A DNA stretch of 64,000 nucleotides, from NCBI RefSeq assembly GCF_000152265.2, contig NC_021592.1, positions 1,860,001 through 1,924,000 of the forward strand, read 5' to 3'. Below the pieces are notes generated by a model. That model was not told where the DNA came from and made no database searches. It worked only from the letters and a program-made list of their open reading frames with translations. The stretch is from Ferroplasma acidarmanus Fer1 (GTDB taxonomy: Archaea > Thermoplasmatota > Thermoplasmata > Thermoplasmatales > Thermoplasmataceae). The translations under genes and the position numbers were made by a program. The stretch's first letter is position 1. Each line of letters begins with the position of its first letter. Positions 47,290 through 56,182 of the stretch are shown here, piece after piece.

Positions 47290-47324
47290 GTAATTGTCTG
47301 TAAATTATAAATGGCCTTGCACAA
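47290..47324 (+). repeat. IS256-type left terminal repeat
   Basis: 35 bp starting GTAATTGTCTGTAAATTATA. An inverted copy with 33 of 35 identical bases is at 53822-53856. Located just before the transposase gene as expected of an IS end. Confidence 0.8.
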
Positions 47325-47335
47325 TTTAGATTGGG

Positions 47336-48091
47336 GTGAAAAAAGTGCAAGACCAATTAAAAGAAGTAAAAGAAAAGATAAAAAGTTATGGATTGAATAG
47401 AGAGAATATGAGGGATTTAAAGAAGTGGATTCTTAATGATCTCATGAATGAGGAAGCAGAAGAGCAAATAAATGCATCCAGGTATGAGAGGAATAACAAT
47501 AGAAAGGATTACAGGAATGGATATAAGCAGAGATCATTATTGACAACAGATGGAAAGATTCTATTAGATAAGCCACAGTTCAGGGAAACATCTTTCCATA
47601 CAGCTGTATTTGACAATTATTCAAGGGTAGAGAAATCAGTAGAATCCATTATACTGGAATCATACTTAAGTGGAGTATCTACAAGAAGCGTTAATAAAGT
47701 AGTACAATCCTTAGATGTACAGGTATCAGCATCATATGTATCATCATTATCCTCAAGGCTTGATAAAACAGTTAATGAATTCCTTGAAAGGAAAATAGAT
47801 GGAGAATATAGATTCATATACATAGATGGCACATACCTTAAAATAAGAGATAATGGAAGGTACAGGAATAAGGCAATATACATATGTGTAGGAATTAACA
47901 GTGATGGATACAGGGAGATATTAGGATCAAGAATATATGATTCTGAAACTGAAATAGAGTGGGAATTATTCCTTGATGATCTTAAGAAAAGGGAATTAAC
48001 TGGTTTTCATGCTCTATTAAACTGCCTGAATGTGTTAATAATTATACTTCTATGGTTACCGTTTGGAAGCAATTTTATTGAGCAGGTTTAA
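47336..48091 (+). pseudogene. Truncated IS256-family (mutator) transposase
   Basis: 251 residues where the family has about 400. N-terminal region (RNNNRKDYRNGYKQR, SVESIILESYLSGVSTR, VSASYVSSLSSRLD) and the first catalytic Asp in YIDGTYLKI are present. After DDLKKRELTG the sequence no longer follows the family, and the second Asp and the Glu of the DDE triad are missing, so it is inactive. GTG starts at 47336 or 47345. The TIR lies 11 bp upstream. A second decayed copy of its beginning is at 53762-53807 on the other strand. Confidence 0.85.
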
Positions 48092-48178
48092 GCACAATAT
48101 TCGTGTATAAACACTAGAGTTTCCGCGATTTGTCTGTAAAAGTATTAGACCTCCTTGAAACCACATCTTGAAATTCTG

Positions 48179-48784
48179 TTAATTATCTGAATCATTTAAA
48201 ATTTTCTTTATAGGTAGATGCTCCTTATTATTAATAAACAGTGAAAGTTCATCGTTATCTGGAATATTATTTTCAAATGATGGTAATTCATCTTCAAGAC
48301 TTACTTTAAAAAATATAAATATAATATTATCAGCATATACATTTTTATTGTTATTAACACCCTGTATTTTGGATGCATAAATATGATCACAGTTAATTAA
48401 CTGCTTCCCAATTTTAAACTTATATGTATTTCCCCTTGCTTTAAAATCATCATTCATTTTATTAATCATATCAAATGGTTCTTTATTATCTAAGTCGGTT
48501 ATATAAATTAGCTGTAATTGTTCCATTGCCTGAACAATTAGCGGTAAGGATTTTGTCATCAGTTTTAATAGATTATATTTCCCATCTTCAATTTTGATTG
48601 CCATTTTTTTAGTATTATACCGGGTATCCTGGATGAAGTTTCTTAAAAAATTAGTCTCGGCTTTATTTTTATTTGCGTTGCTGAAGTTATAAGTGGATAT
48701 ATCTTTTTCACTGTATTTATTTTTAACTAGATATTTTATAAATTGATAATCGTGATTGCCCTCCAGCATTATAAGTTTCTTCAA
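48179..48784 (-). CDS. TOPRIM-like effector of a two-gene ATPase system
   Basis: 201 residues. LIMLEGNHDYQFIKYLV resembles TOPRIM motif 1 (the catalytic Glu in xEGxxD) and LIYITDLDNKEP the DxD motif, the two metal-binding signatures of OLD-family and PARIS AriB-type proteins. The start is TTG 48784 immediately after the ATPase stop (ATG 48769 is an alternative), so the two are coupled. In characterised relatives the ATPase senses infection and releases the nuclease. TOPRIM assignment rests on two short motifs; a different Rossmann-like fold is possible. Confidence 0.65.
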   Translation of the reverse strand: MKKLIMLEGNHDYQFIKYLVKNKYSEKDISTYNFSNANKNKAETNFLRNFIQDTRYNTKKMAIKIEDGKYNLLKLMTKSLPLIVQAMEQLQLIYITDLDNKEPFDMINKMNDDFKARGNTYKFKIGKQLINCDHIYASKIQGVNNNKNVYADNIIFIFFKVSLEDELPSFENNIPDNDELSLFINNKEHLPIKKILNDSDN

Positions 48785-49996
48785 TTATATTCCCCGTAAA
48801 TCAAGTAATAGGTCTTCCATATCAGAAACAGCATCATTATAATCTAAATTGGATAATATTATGTCATCTTTCCATTTAGAAAATTGCAAAATTAAAAGTT
48901 CCTTTTTTAAAAATTCTATATCCTTTTCAGGTAGAGCGTCGTCGGAAATCAGCGTATAAAGAAAATCCTGGCTATGTGTGGTAATAAATAGCTGAACATG
49001 GCTGTTATTTGCAATTGAAATAATGTAATGAATTAGTTCCCTTATATACCCAGGGTGCATATAATTTTCAGGCTCTTCAATTACAATTATGTCGCCTTCA
49101 TTGTCATACAATTTTATAAGAATATGAACAAGGGATTTAAATCCATCACCCATAGATTCTACAGGAATTTCTTGATCTCCCTCTTCTGTGTCCAATACAA
49201 TCGAGTAGAAATCAAATCTTTTCAGATTTGGTATGATATTATCTTTTTTAATTATATTTTCCACCTGTAATGCAAGTTTTTGGCTTTTATGAAAAAATTC
49301 TGCCGAGAGCAATGTATCATTAATAAATGTTACATTGTCCTTTTTGTCTATTATAAACGAATCATTCCTAGTTAAAGGGTAACGATATCTTAGCATATTA
49401 AGCCTATCTCTAAATTCCATCCTATTGCTATTTGATTTGCCGGTTGCGGAATTTTTTTCATTTTTAGATATATAAGTATCATATAATTTAGATAATGTAT
49501 CTATAAGTAAATCATTATATCTTTCCGCTGTTAAAATTACTGGGTGGTCTGAATAGTTAACTAAAACTGCAATAGAATCAAGGGATGCTTCATAAATACT
49601 ATCTTTGTCAAGAACTTTAATAATTTTTTCAACATCAATATACCTACCTATATCCACATATACGTTATCTTTTTTAATGGACAACTCGTTTAAATCGTTT
49701 TTAAGCAAATTAAGAATTTGCTCAGGAGTTGGATTTCGAAGATTCAGTTTTTTAACCTTATTATCATCTGTATCAATTTTTATTGAAGCCTTATCACTTG
49801 AATAATTGATAAAAAAAGGTCCATATTTATACATCAATAAATCTTTTATTAAGTTGGGGTTCGTGCAGACAGAAATAGCTTCAAGAATAGAAGTTTTTCC
49901 GGTATTATTTCTACCGACGAGAACATTAAATTTCTTTGGTGTGATTTCTAGAGAATTAATTCCTTTAAAATTTTTTATAGCAATATGCTTTATCAT
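48785..49996 (-). CDS. AAA15/OLD-like ABC-type ATPase
   Basis: 403 residues. Walker A NVLVGRNNTGKTSILEAI at about 26-43; Walker B IIVIEEPENYMHPG and the His switch in LFITTHSQDFL near the C-terminus; the middle is a helical insert (about 90-280). This is the SMC/OLD-type ATPase seen in OLD, Gabija, PARIS and retron systems. Unlike single-chain OLD nucleases it ends without a TOPRIM domain, which is on the next gene. Flanked by the truncated transposase and the AbiE pair, in an IS-bounded accessory island. Confidence 0.88.
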   Translation of the reverse strand: MIKHIAIKNFKGINSLEITPKKFNVLVGRNNTGKTSILEAISVCTNPNLIKDLLMYKYGPFFINYSSDKASIKIDTDDNKVKKLNLRNPTPEQILNLLKNDLNELSIKKDNVYVDIGRYIDVEKIIKVLDKDSIYEASLDSIAVLVNYSDHPVILTAERYNDLLIDTLSKLYDTYISKNEKNSATGKSNSNRMEFRDRLNMLRYRYPLTRNDSFIIDKKDNVTFINDTLLSAEFFHKSQKLALQVENIIKKDNIIPNLKRFDFYSIVLDTEEGDQEIPVESMGDGFKSLVHILIKLYDNEGDIIVIEEPENYMHPGYIRELIHYIISIANNSHVQLFITTHSQDFLYTLISDDALPEKDIEFLKKELLILQFSKWKDDIILSNLDYNDAVSDMEDLLLDLRGI

Positions 49997-50174
49997 AAGT
50001 GTGAATTTATACCATTAAACTATTTAATATTTTTTAAGCCTCTTCAACCTATAGTAGTCTGAGTTTATAAAAAGCAATTAATAATATATGTAATATGCCC
50101 GTAAAATATTATAACACATTGTTTATCAATTATGATAAACAATAATCATAAATACTTAATTAAAATAATGAAAT

Positions 50175-50771
50175 GTGAATACTATTAACTTACTTGATAC
50201 AATTAAAAATGACTATAAAGGTATATTCAGAACATATGATATAGAAATCATAGAAAATAGCAATATAAGGTATTCATCACTGGTAGCAAATCGTTTAGTA
50301 AAACACGGCTATGCAAAAAGGGCAGGCAGGAATAATTTCTATATGCCCGGGACAGATATATTTACTATCGCATCCAATATTCTGGAACCATCGTATATAG
50401 GCATATCATCTGCTTTTTCTTATTATGACCTGGTAACCCAGATATACAATACAATATATGTTATTTCACCAAAAAGGCATAAGGATGTAGAAATTGAAGG
50501 GTATAAAATAAAATTTATAACATTAAAGAACACTAAAGTTTATGGTTACCATATAGATAAAAATACATATATTTCTATTTCCGATCCGGAAAAAGCAATA
50601 GTTGATTCTGTATATTTATCAAACCCGCCTATTGCATATATAGAAGAAGCCCTTGATAACGGGATTAGAAATAAATTAATAAATATAGATAAATTATTAT
50701 TTTATTCAGAAAAAATGCATTCAAAAAAAACATATGAAATAATTCTAGCATTAATAAATAAAAGGCGGTGA
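50175..50771 (+). CDS. abiEi: AbiEi-type antitoxin
   Basis: 198 residues. N-terminal winged helix (FRTYDIEIIENSNIRYSSLV and ANRLVKHGYAKRAGRNNFY) and a C-terminal part with ISDPEKAIVDSVYLSNPP, both typical of AbiEi proteins, which repress their own operon and counter the toxin. GTG start at 50175; a TATA-like CATAAATACTTA lies around 50148-50159. The toxin gene begins 4 bp after its stop. Confidence 0.88.
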   Translation: MNTINLLDTIKNDYKGIFRTYDIEIIENSNIRYSSLVANRLVKHGYAKRAGRNNFYMPGTDIFTIASNILEPSYIGISSAFSYYDLVTQIYNTIYVISPKRHKDVEIEGYKIKFITLKNTKVYGYHIDKNTYISISDPEKAIVDSVYLSNPPIAYIEEALDNGIRNKLINIDKLLFYSEKMHSKKTYEIILALINKRR

Positions 50772-50775
50772 TTTT

Positions 50776-51657
50776 ATGAATAATAATATTGAAATCAAGA
50801 AGTGGAAGAATTACACAAAAATTATGGGATTTAAAAATTCATACAGTACGGAAAAGGATTATCTGCAGGAAATTGTTCTAAACAGTCTTTTTTATGTTAG
50901 TCCAGTTGAAGATATAATATTTATTGGTGGCACTGCTATATCAAAAATTTATGGTTCAGGGAGATTTTCAGAGGATCTTGACTTTATTTTTGATAAAAGT
51001 TATGATACATCTGATGTAGAAAATAGAGTTAAAAAAGCTATTAATGAAGTTAATAATTTTTATCCTATAGAGTATAGTACCCTTAAAAGAAGAGATATGC
51101 TTAGATACAATTTAAAAATTAAAGGGCCTTTTTATGAAATGTCCCATAGTGTAAGGGCAATACAGTCCATAAAACTTGATATAAATTTGTATGTACGGCC
51201 ATTTTATAATCCTAAAAAGGTTTTAAGAACTACAATTTATCCGGAAATAAGGCCCTATTTTCTTTTTACATTAGAGACAGAAGAATTCGCAGCAGAAAAA
51301 ATAAAAGCTATTATGGAGAGAAAAAACCCTGTTGCCTGGGATTTATATGATTTATGGCTCCTAATCACAAAATATAATGTTAAAATAAATATGGAAATGA
51401 TAAATTATAAACTGCAAAAATATACGCAAGTTCAAGGATTTAATATAGATGAATTCCTGGAAAAAGTAATGCTAATAGGGGATATCTGGAATACAGAAAT
51501 GGAAAGTTTATTGAATGTAGTTATCCCGTTTAATACTGGTGTGTCCCCTCTAAATTTGGACACTTTTGATGATATGGTTAGATTAATAAAATCCTTTATT
51601 TTGCTGTATCTCCATAGGCGAACCTTATCATCATATTTTTACAGTATATCCGTGTGA
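50776..51657 (+). CDS. abiEii: AbiEii-type nucleotidyltransferase toxin
   Basis: 293 residues. GGTAISKIYGSGRFSEDLDF is the AbiEii/DUF1814 nucleotidyltransferase motif (G-G-T then S-x-D-x-D-F), and ETEEFAAEKIKAIMERKNP is the second conserved block with the catalytic Lys. The toxin transfers nucleotides, probably to tRNA or GTP-bound targets, and gives abortive infection in known cases. Preceded by AGGCGGTGAT as a ribosome-binding site. Its C-terminal end has a decayed duplicate at 52471. Confidence 0.9.
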   Translation: MNNNIEIKKWKNYTKIMGFKNSYSTEKDYLQEIVLNSLFYVSPVEDIIFIGGTAISKIYGSGRFSEDLDFIFDKSYDTSDVENRVKKAINEVNNFYPIEYSTLKRRDMLRYNLKIKGPFYEMSHSVRAIQSIKLDINLYVRPFYNPKKVLRTTIYPEIRPYFLFTLETEEFAAEKIKAIMERKNPVAWDLYDLWLLITKYNVKINMEMINYKLQKYTQVQGFNIDEFLEKVMLIGDIWNTEMESLLNVVIPFNTGVSPLNLDTFDDMVRLIKSFILLYLHRRTLSSYFYSISV

Positions 51658-52054
51658 TTTTTACTGGGTTAATAGGTAAATTATGTTCTGGGAATGGTTA
51701 ACCTGTATGTTCGTATATATGTCAATAATTATGAATATAGCACATTCCTGAGATATTTTAATATTTTTATATATTCTCAATTATAACTGTCCTAAATTAA
51801 GTGGAACAGATCAAATACTGTTAAAGATAGTGTTATTGATTATATAGAAAATCCCGGCAGTTCCATATAACAACAATTCATTCCATACCAGTTTGCAATA
51901 TATTTGTAATTTGATATAAATAACATATGTTTTATTTATTTAACTGTATTTTAGCAACACGGATGCAAATATTTAAATATTTTCAATAATAACGTAATTT
52001 GTGATATTCATAAATTTATCATTTAATACTGTATATGCTTGGGGATGATTTAAA
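51658..52054. other. Intergenic, eroded AT-rich DNA
   Basis: Between the AbiE pair and the 62-residue gene. Holds no recognisable gene. TATA-like and AT-rich stretches near 51983-52030 could serve the small gene that follows. Confidence 0.5.
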
Positions 52055-52243
52055 ATGAAGATGCTTGAAGGAAATACTACAACATTTGAAGATAAAAAAA
52101 TAAGGAAGAAAACAGACGATATAGTAAAAGAGTTACTTGAAACTAAAGAAGTAATATCAACAACTAAAAAGCCTAAACATAATGTAGATTATCTTGTAGG
52201 AGAGTATAATGGAAAACTAATTTATACATATGCAAAGAAATAA
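52055..52243 (+). CDS. Small protein of unknown function
   Basis: 62 residues, strongly charged: a lysine-rich helix (FEDKKIRKKTDDIVKELLE) followed by a strand-like end (YLVGEYNGKLIYTYAKK). ATG 52055 follows TTGGGGATGA, a reasonable ribosome-binding site. No family recognised; the size and charge resemble antitoxins or small regulators, but there is no partner gene next to it. Confidence 0.45.
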   Translation: MKMLEGNTTTFEDKKIRKKTDDIVKELLETKEVISTTKKPKHNVDYLVGEYNGKLIYTYAKK

Positions 52244-52470
52244 TTCTTAATACTGGTGAATTCTTGTATTTTTCCCGCAATTTAAATATATTAACAAGGA
52301 GGATTGATTATCAGTATTTATCCAGTAAAAGTACAAATTATATAAATGAAGAATAAACACTACTTCCCATCGAAATAGAATCTTTATATATGGCATACGC
52401 TACAAAAACGGAAAAATATAGAATTTTTATTTCATCTGTGGAAAATCTTAGGATAAGGAAACACTGATAT

Positions 52471-52548
52471 ACTGTCGGTAAATTTGGGCACTTTGATGTT
52501 ATAGTTAGATTAATGAAATCTTTTATTTTCCCAGTACAATTAAATAGA
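52471..52548 (+). pseudogene. Decayed AbiEii C-terminal tail (duplicate)
   Basis: Reads VGKFGHFDVIVRLMKSFIF, clearly related to the end of the intact toxin at 51551-51605 (LDTFDDMVRLIKSFILLYL) at both DNA and protein level. The rest of the gene is gone (a stop at 52466-52468 lies just upstream) and the protease gene overlaps its end. It marks an earlier second AbiE locus or a duplication. Confidence 0.7.
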
Positions 52549-52947
52549 TGTTGCGCGATGAATAGAAGCACTTTCATTATCAGGTCTGAAATCCAGTATC
52601 ATTTCGAGATATTGCATTAAGGGGTGGCCTATTATTGCTTCATCGGCTATCTTCATAAGAGTAAATGTAGTGAATCTAGGGTCAGTAATTGTAAAACCAC
52701 CGATAATTATGCTTTCAAATGTTAACGTCCCAAAGATTTGTTTCTCTTCTGTATCTGGAATAAGTGCTTCGGTTCCCTCAGAATTATAAACTTCTGGACC
52801 AATTTCAAAAGTTAAATGCCCATCTGGAAGCTGATGGCCTAGGACATTAAGAGAAGAACCTGTATCAAGCAAGGCATTGAGTATAGGTTTCATTCTCCGC
52901 CCATTAATTTGGATATTGTAATGTATTTCTCCCATTAAAATGCACAC
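52540..52947 (-). CDS. Retropepsin-like aspartic protease
   Basis: 135 residues. NALLDTGSSLNVLG holds the Asp-Thr-Gly active-site motif, followed by FGTLTFESIIIGGFTI and AIIGHPLMQYLEMILDF, the pattern of single-domain retropepsin-like proteases that work as dimers. GTG start 52947, or ATG 52935 (MGEIHYNIQ). Overlaps by a few bases the stop of the small gene upstream when that gene is read through its frameshift, so the two are an operon. Substrate unknown; the partner is the first candidate. Confidence 0.8.
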   Translation of the reverse strand: MCILMGEIHYNIQINGRRMKPILNALLDTGSSLNVLGHQLPDGHLTFEIGPEVYNSEGTEALIPDTEEKQIFGTLTFESIIIGGFTITDPRFTTFTLMKIADEAIIGHPLMQYLEMILDFRPDNESASIHRATSI

Positions 52948-52949
52948 TC

Positions 52950-53187
52950 TTATTGCATTATAGCTTCTATTTTACCTGTGTCAGGTTCTACATTTAATGC
53001 GGTTGTCTTGGTTTGAAGAAAATGAGCTACTCCTCCTGGTCCATTCTGGATTTCCTGGTATTTGTATGACTAAAACCCAAAATTTCTCTTTACGTTCCGC
53101 TGCAACAATTTTAAAAGTATCAACATCTAAAAGACTCTTCAGTTGTGGTTTAAGCTTTTCTTTAATTTCCACGAGTGAAAGTTCCAT
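52950..53187 (-). pseudogene. Small gene with a frameshift, partner of the protease
   Basis: From ATG 53187 the frame gives MELSLVEIKEKLKPQLKSLL and continues to EWT, then low-complexity sequence to a TGA at 52981. Skipping one base near 53040 gives a better continuation (PGGVAHFLQTKTTALNVEPD then IEAIMQ) to TAA 52950, exactly where the protease gene begins. The restored protein is about 78 residues, alpha-beta, of unknown family. The frameshift may be real decay, programmed, or a sequencing error. Confidence 0.6.
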
Positions 53188-53406
53188 AATTCTTTATCGG
53201 GATTAGGTATTAATTTTTAACGATTCCTTTGGGGAAAGCCAACTGGCTTTACAGTAGATCACAAATAACCTCCATGATGCCTCTTAGACAGTGCAGGATT
53301 TATGCAAAATGGATTTGCTTAATCAGTATCGAGGCTATGAATATCCTGAGGTTGTCTTGTATTATTATGATTCTTGATACAATATTTATGGGTGTTTGAC
53401 ACTATT

Positions 53407-53760
53407 CTAAAGTCTTCCTATATTGAACAAATCATACCAGACTCTGGTGTATGACAGTACATTGCTTATCCTGCCATCCATTCTTTTCGGCATATTCCGG
53501 CCAAGTATCTTCCTGTCTTTAGCAAATACTAACTCTGAATTGCCTCTTTCGTTGTGCTTTTCCAGGCAATCCATAGTGTCATTGACAAATTTCTTTATAA
53601 TATATTTCTAGTTATTAGAAGCATGGAGTATAGAAATACGGGATTTGCAATACAATGGCCAAGATAACAACTCGGGCATACAGAAAAATATCTAAACGCT
53701 CAGTAATTTCCTGTATCTTGCATCGTAATTGCGCGGACGCTCAATGTCCGGCATAGGTTC
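53407..53760 (-). pseudogene. Transposase remnant, family uncertain
   Basis: The minus strand reads PMPDIERPRNYDARYRKLLS, a TAG, further open sequence, another TAG, then KHNERGNSELVFAKDRKILG and YTRVWYDLFNIGRL to TAG 53407. The last part looks like the C-terminal end of a DDE transposase (short helix then W-x2-LF just before the stop). Two in-frame stops make it dead. It directly abuts the IS256-type left end at 53762. Confidence 0.5.
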
Positions 53761-53761
53761 A

Positions 53762-53856
53762 ATCCATAATTTTTTATCTTTACTTTAATTGGTATTACAT
53801 TTTTCATCTCTCAGATATAAATTATGCAAGGTCATTTATAATTTACAGACAATTAC
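53762..53856 (-). repeat. Second IS256-type left end with transposase start, inverted
   Basis: Bases 53822-53856 are the inverted copy of the terminal repeat at 47290-47324 (33 of 35 identical). Inward of it, ATG 53807 begins a frame with MKN, then KIKNYGLN, homologous to the start of the transposase at 47336 (MKKV then KIKSYGLN). Similarity ends near 53762. So this is the left end of another copy on the opposite strand, not the right end of the first one. Confidence 0.75.
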
Positions 53857-54028
53857 TGCACTTTCAAATAGAAATACTGAAATTATAAAGATTTAGAAAA
53901 CCTGACAAACAATTTGATGAGCCTAAAGCAGAAATTCCGAGAAAGGTTGTTGAATCTGCTTAAATCCTGGAACTGAAATCAGAATAGTTCCATATAAATG
54001 TGCAATGCTATGTGGGTGTATAGATACA

Positions 54029-54960
54029 CTATAATAAATATACCAGGCCAGTTACAAATAAGATACCCATTAATATTATTGATATGGCAGTCCATATTCT
54101 ATAGTTGACGAATTTTGTTCTTAGCTGCGCAAAGCTAGTGTTAGAATAAGAACGACCTCAACTTCCAGTATATCAAATAAATGTGAGATATGTTTAAATG
54201 TAAAAACACGAATAACGGTACTGTGAATGGGAATAATAGCATAAACGTCAATAATGAACGTATTAAATATTTTTCATCTTTTTCGGGCGCTATAAAATAA
54301 GTATGATAAATAAAATCTATGTCGTATTTTATTTTTAAATTTTGAGATATAGAATATTGAAAAAAATGAGATTCCTTATTCATACGGAAATGGATTGTAT
54401 CATCCTGCAATAATATAATGTTATCTAGCTCATTATAGATACTTGATTTTATTGGAGATGGAAGAAAAGACAAAATTTTTTCTTTTTTTGTTATAGCGAA
54501 TATAGGAAACTTTTCAACAGATAATCCCTCGGCCCAGTTTGCACTGATAGTAATAGTCTCGTTATCATAAAAAATGATTTTATCCTTAATGTTTTCATTC
54601 AAAAAGATGGACAATTTTCTTCTTTTACCCTTTCTCCCGGGTTGTTTAACGTACTTCATAAATAGAATCTGTTGCTGCCCTGGCAACAAGGGTTCATTTA
54701 AGATAATCCATAGCAGGTAAATTTTATTATCTCTTACCTTATTAATAATATCTGGACTAAGCTCACCTTTAGATTCCCCTCTATTTATTATCTCATATTT
54801 AGGCAGATATACTAAGTTTATACCGTTTTTATCCGATATTTTTAGATTATCCCTAAACCCATCTATTTCCAGTATAATTTCTATAATTTCCTTATTACCT
54901 GTGTTTTGAAAAGTTAGTTCTTCTGTTATATATTTCTGTCTTCCCGAGCCGGGTGATCAT
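54029..54960 (-). pseudogene. Membrane-anchored protein gene with two apparent frameshifts
   Basis: An excellent ribosome-binding site (54968-54974) precedes ATG 54960 (MITRLG), but the frame must shift by one base at the CCC of 54943-54945 to enter the long frame RQKYITEELTFQNTGNKEII that continues to 54141. A second shift near 54141-54158 would add TKFVNYRIWTAISIILMGIL up to TAG 54029. The central frame is open for about 270 codons and has one membrane helix near its end; the extension adds another. The extracytoplasmic-looking N-terminal domain is unknown. Internal TTG 54689 could give a shorter 182-residue product. Confidence 0.5.
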
Positions 54961-54967
54961 AATAAAA

Positions 54968-54974
54968 CCTCCTT
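54968..54974 (-). promoter_or_regulatory. Strong ribosome-binding site deciding the start at 54960
   Basis: AAGGAGG on the minus strand, 7 nt before ATG 54960. Such a perfect site is unusual among the many leaderless genes here and shows that translation began at 54960, upstream of the apparent frameshift. Confidence 0.6.
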
Positions 54975-55031
54975 GTTAGTATCAGCAAGTTTCCAGGAAA
55001 ATAAAAAAGCAAAAGTTATCACTATACGGAC

Positions 55032-55241
55032 TTATTTCTTATCTACAGCACACTGATATACTAATTTGCCTGTTATTAAATCTATAGATGGGACACAGTG
55101 CTCACCCTTTTTAGGTTTATTCCTTATCTCAACACTATCAGCATTAAGCAATAAAGTTACATTCTTATTTACATCAAAAACAGGATAATTTATACTAGCT
55201 TCATTTTTATTATACTCCTTTGCACTTTTCAGTATTCTCAT
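55032..55241 (-). CDS. Small hypothetical protein
   Basis: 69 residues, predicted beta-rich: VTLLLNADSVEIRNKPKKGE, then a C-terminal GKLVYQCAVDKK. ATG 55241 is preceded by AAGGGGGGAG, a strong ribosome-binding site. It is the first of a pair with the frameshifted gene at 54960, 71 bp downstream, also with a strong site, so they may be an acquired operon. Family unknown. Confidence 0.55.
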   Translation of the reverse strand: MRILKSAKEYNKNEASINYPVFDVNKNVTLLLNADSVEIRNKPKKGEHCVPSIDLITGKLVYQCAVDKK

Positions 55242-55546
55242 TTTCTCCCCCCTTAAAATTATACAGTATGCATACTACGCAACAAAATATCACATAGCAA
55301 TATATAAAATATTGCATCTAAACTATCCCGGCCATCGAGTGCCCGCACTTTTACTATATAGAAGTTGGAAATTGGTATACTTTTAGATATTTTCAGGTAT
55401 GTCCTCATTTTTATCTAAACCTTTGTAAGAAAAATTGGTATTTCTATACCCATATAACTCTTTTTTCTATATTGTGGTGTTTATACAGGAACTCAATTCG
55501 TGATATCATATTGTGAAGTAACAAATAATTATAATTTACATTTTCC
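55242..55546. other. Intergenic, nothing recognised
   Basis: AT-rich spacer. A TATA-like stretch (ATATATAAAATATTG on the plus strand, 55300-55314) could drive the minus-strand pair below it; otherwise nothing seen. Confidence 0.5.
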
Positions 55547-56182
55547 TTACTGCAATTTCTGTTTTCTGGATTTCACGGAAGCATGTTTGTCAATATATTT
55601 TTTCCAATCTATGCGATTTATAATATAGGTTATAAGCACAGCCAGGATTGCAAATATTATTCCTATTATGATAATTTCTATTGTGCTATATTTATCTTCT
55701 CCAAGGTTCAGGGAGCCAAATACAGAATGAGATAATATGCCTGCACCAAGAACTGTCAAGGCAGTAATTACGGTTTTTCCAGCAAGCAGGGCAGTTAAAA
55801 AACGTATTCTACTGTATCTTGCAATCCCAAGTGGAACGTAAACAATATCGTCTGGAGATGGAGTACTTGCTACTATAAACACTGCAATCCAGGCGTATCT
55901 GGAAACAAGAGTTTGAAAGGCAGTTAGGTTTTCCCTGGTTTTAACCTTTGTAATAGCAGCTCCACTGTAAAATGACTGGAAAAGGACCATTTTCCCAATT
56001 GTTGGACCACCGGTGCTTGATAATATCAATAGTCCTGGATCAAATCTTCCGCTTAGGGCAGCAAATAGTATAACAAATAGATAAGGCACAGGTATAAAAA
56101 TTATAAGGCTGGATAACAGGCTTAAAGCGAATATGCCTATATATCCAAGTGAAGAAAAAAATGCGTAAGGTAAAAGCGCCAC
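55547..56182 (-). CDS. VTT-domain (YqaA/DedA-like) membrane protein
   Basis: 211 residues with about five hydrophobic segments including two re-entrant-like loops: FIPVPYLFVILFAALSGRFD and STPSPDDIVYVPLGIARYS, the paired Pro/Asp-rich patterns of VTT domains. Members of this superfamily act as lipid scramblases or in proton-dependent polyprenyl-phosphate recycling in bacteria; archaeal roles are not established. Basic C-terminus inside the cell. Monocistronic. Confidence 0.85.
   Translation of the reverse strand: MALLPYAFFSSLGYIGIFALSLLSSLIIFIPVPYLFVILFAALSGRFDPGLLILSSTGGPTIGKMVLFQSFYSGAAITKVKTRENLTAFQTLVSRYAWIAVFIVASTPSPDDIVYVPLGIARYSRIRFLTALLAGKTVITALTVLGAGILSHSVFGSLNLGEDKYSTIEIIIIGIIFAILAVLITYIINRIDWKKYIDKHASVKSRKQKLQ

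Noticed and set aside
47290-53856. The island as one proven composite transposon
   Set aside because: The outer flanks (ending TAGTGTAA at the left, starting TGCACTTT at the right) show no target duplication, and both transposase copies are broken, so only the architecture is claimed.
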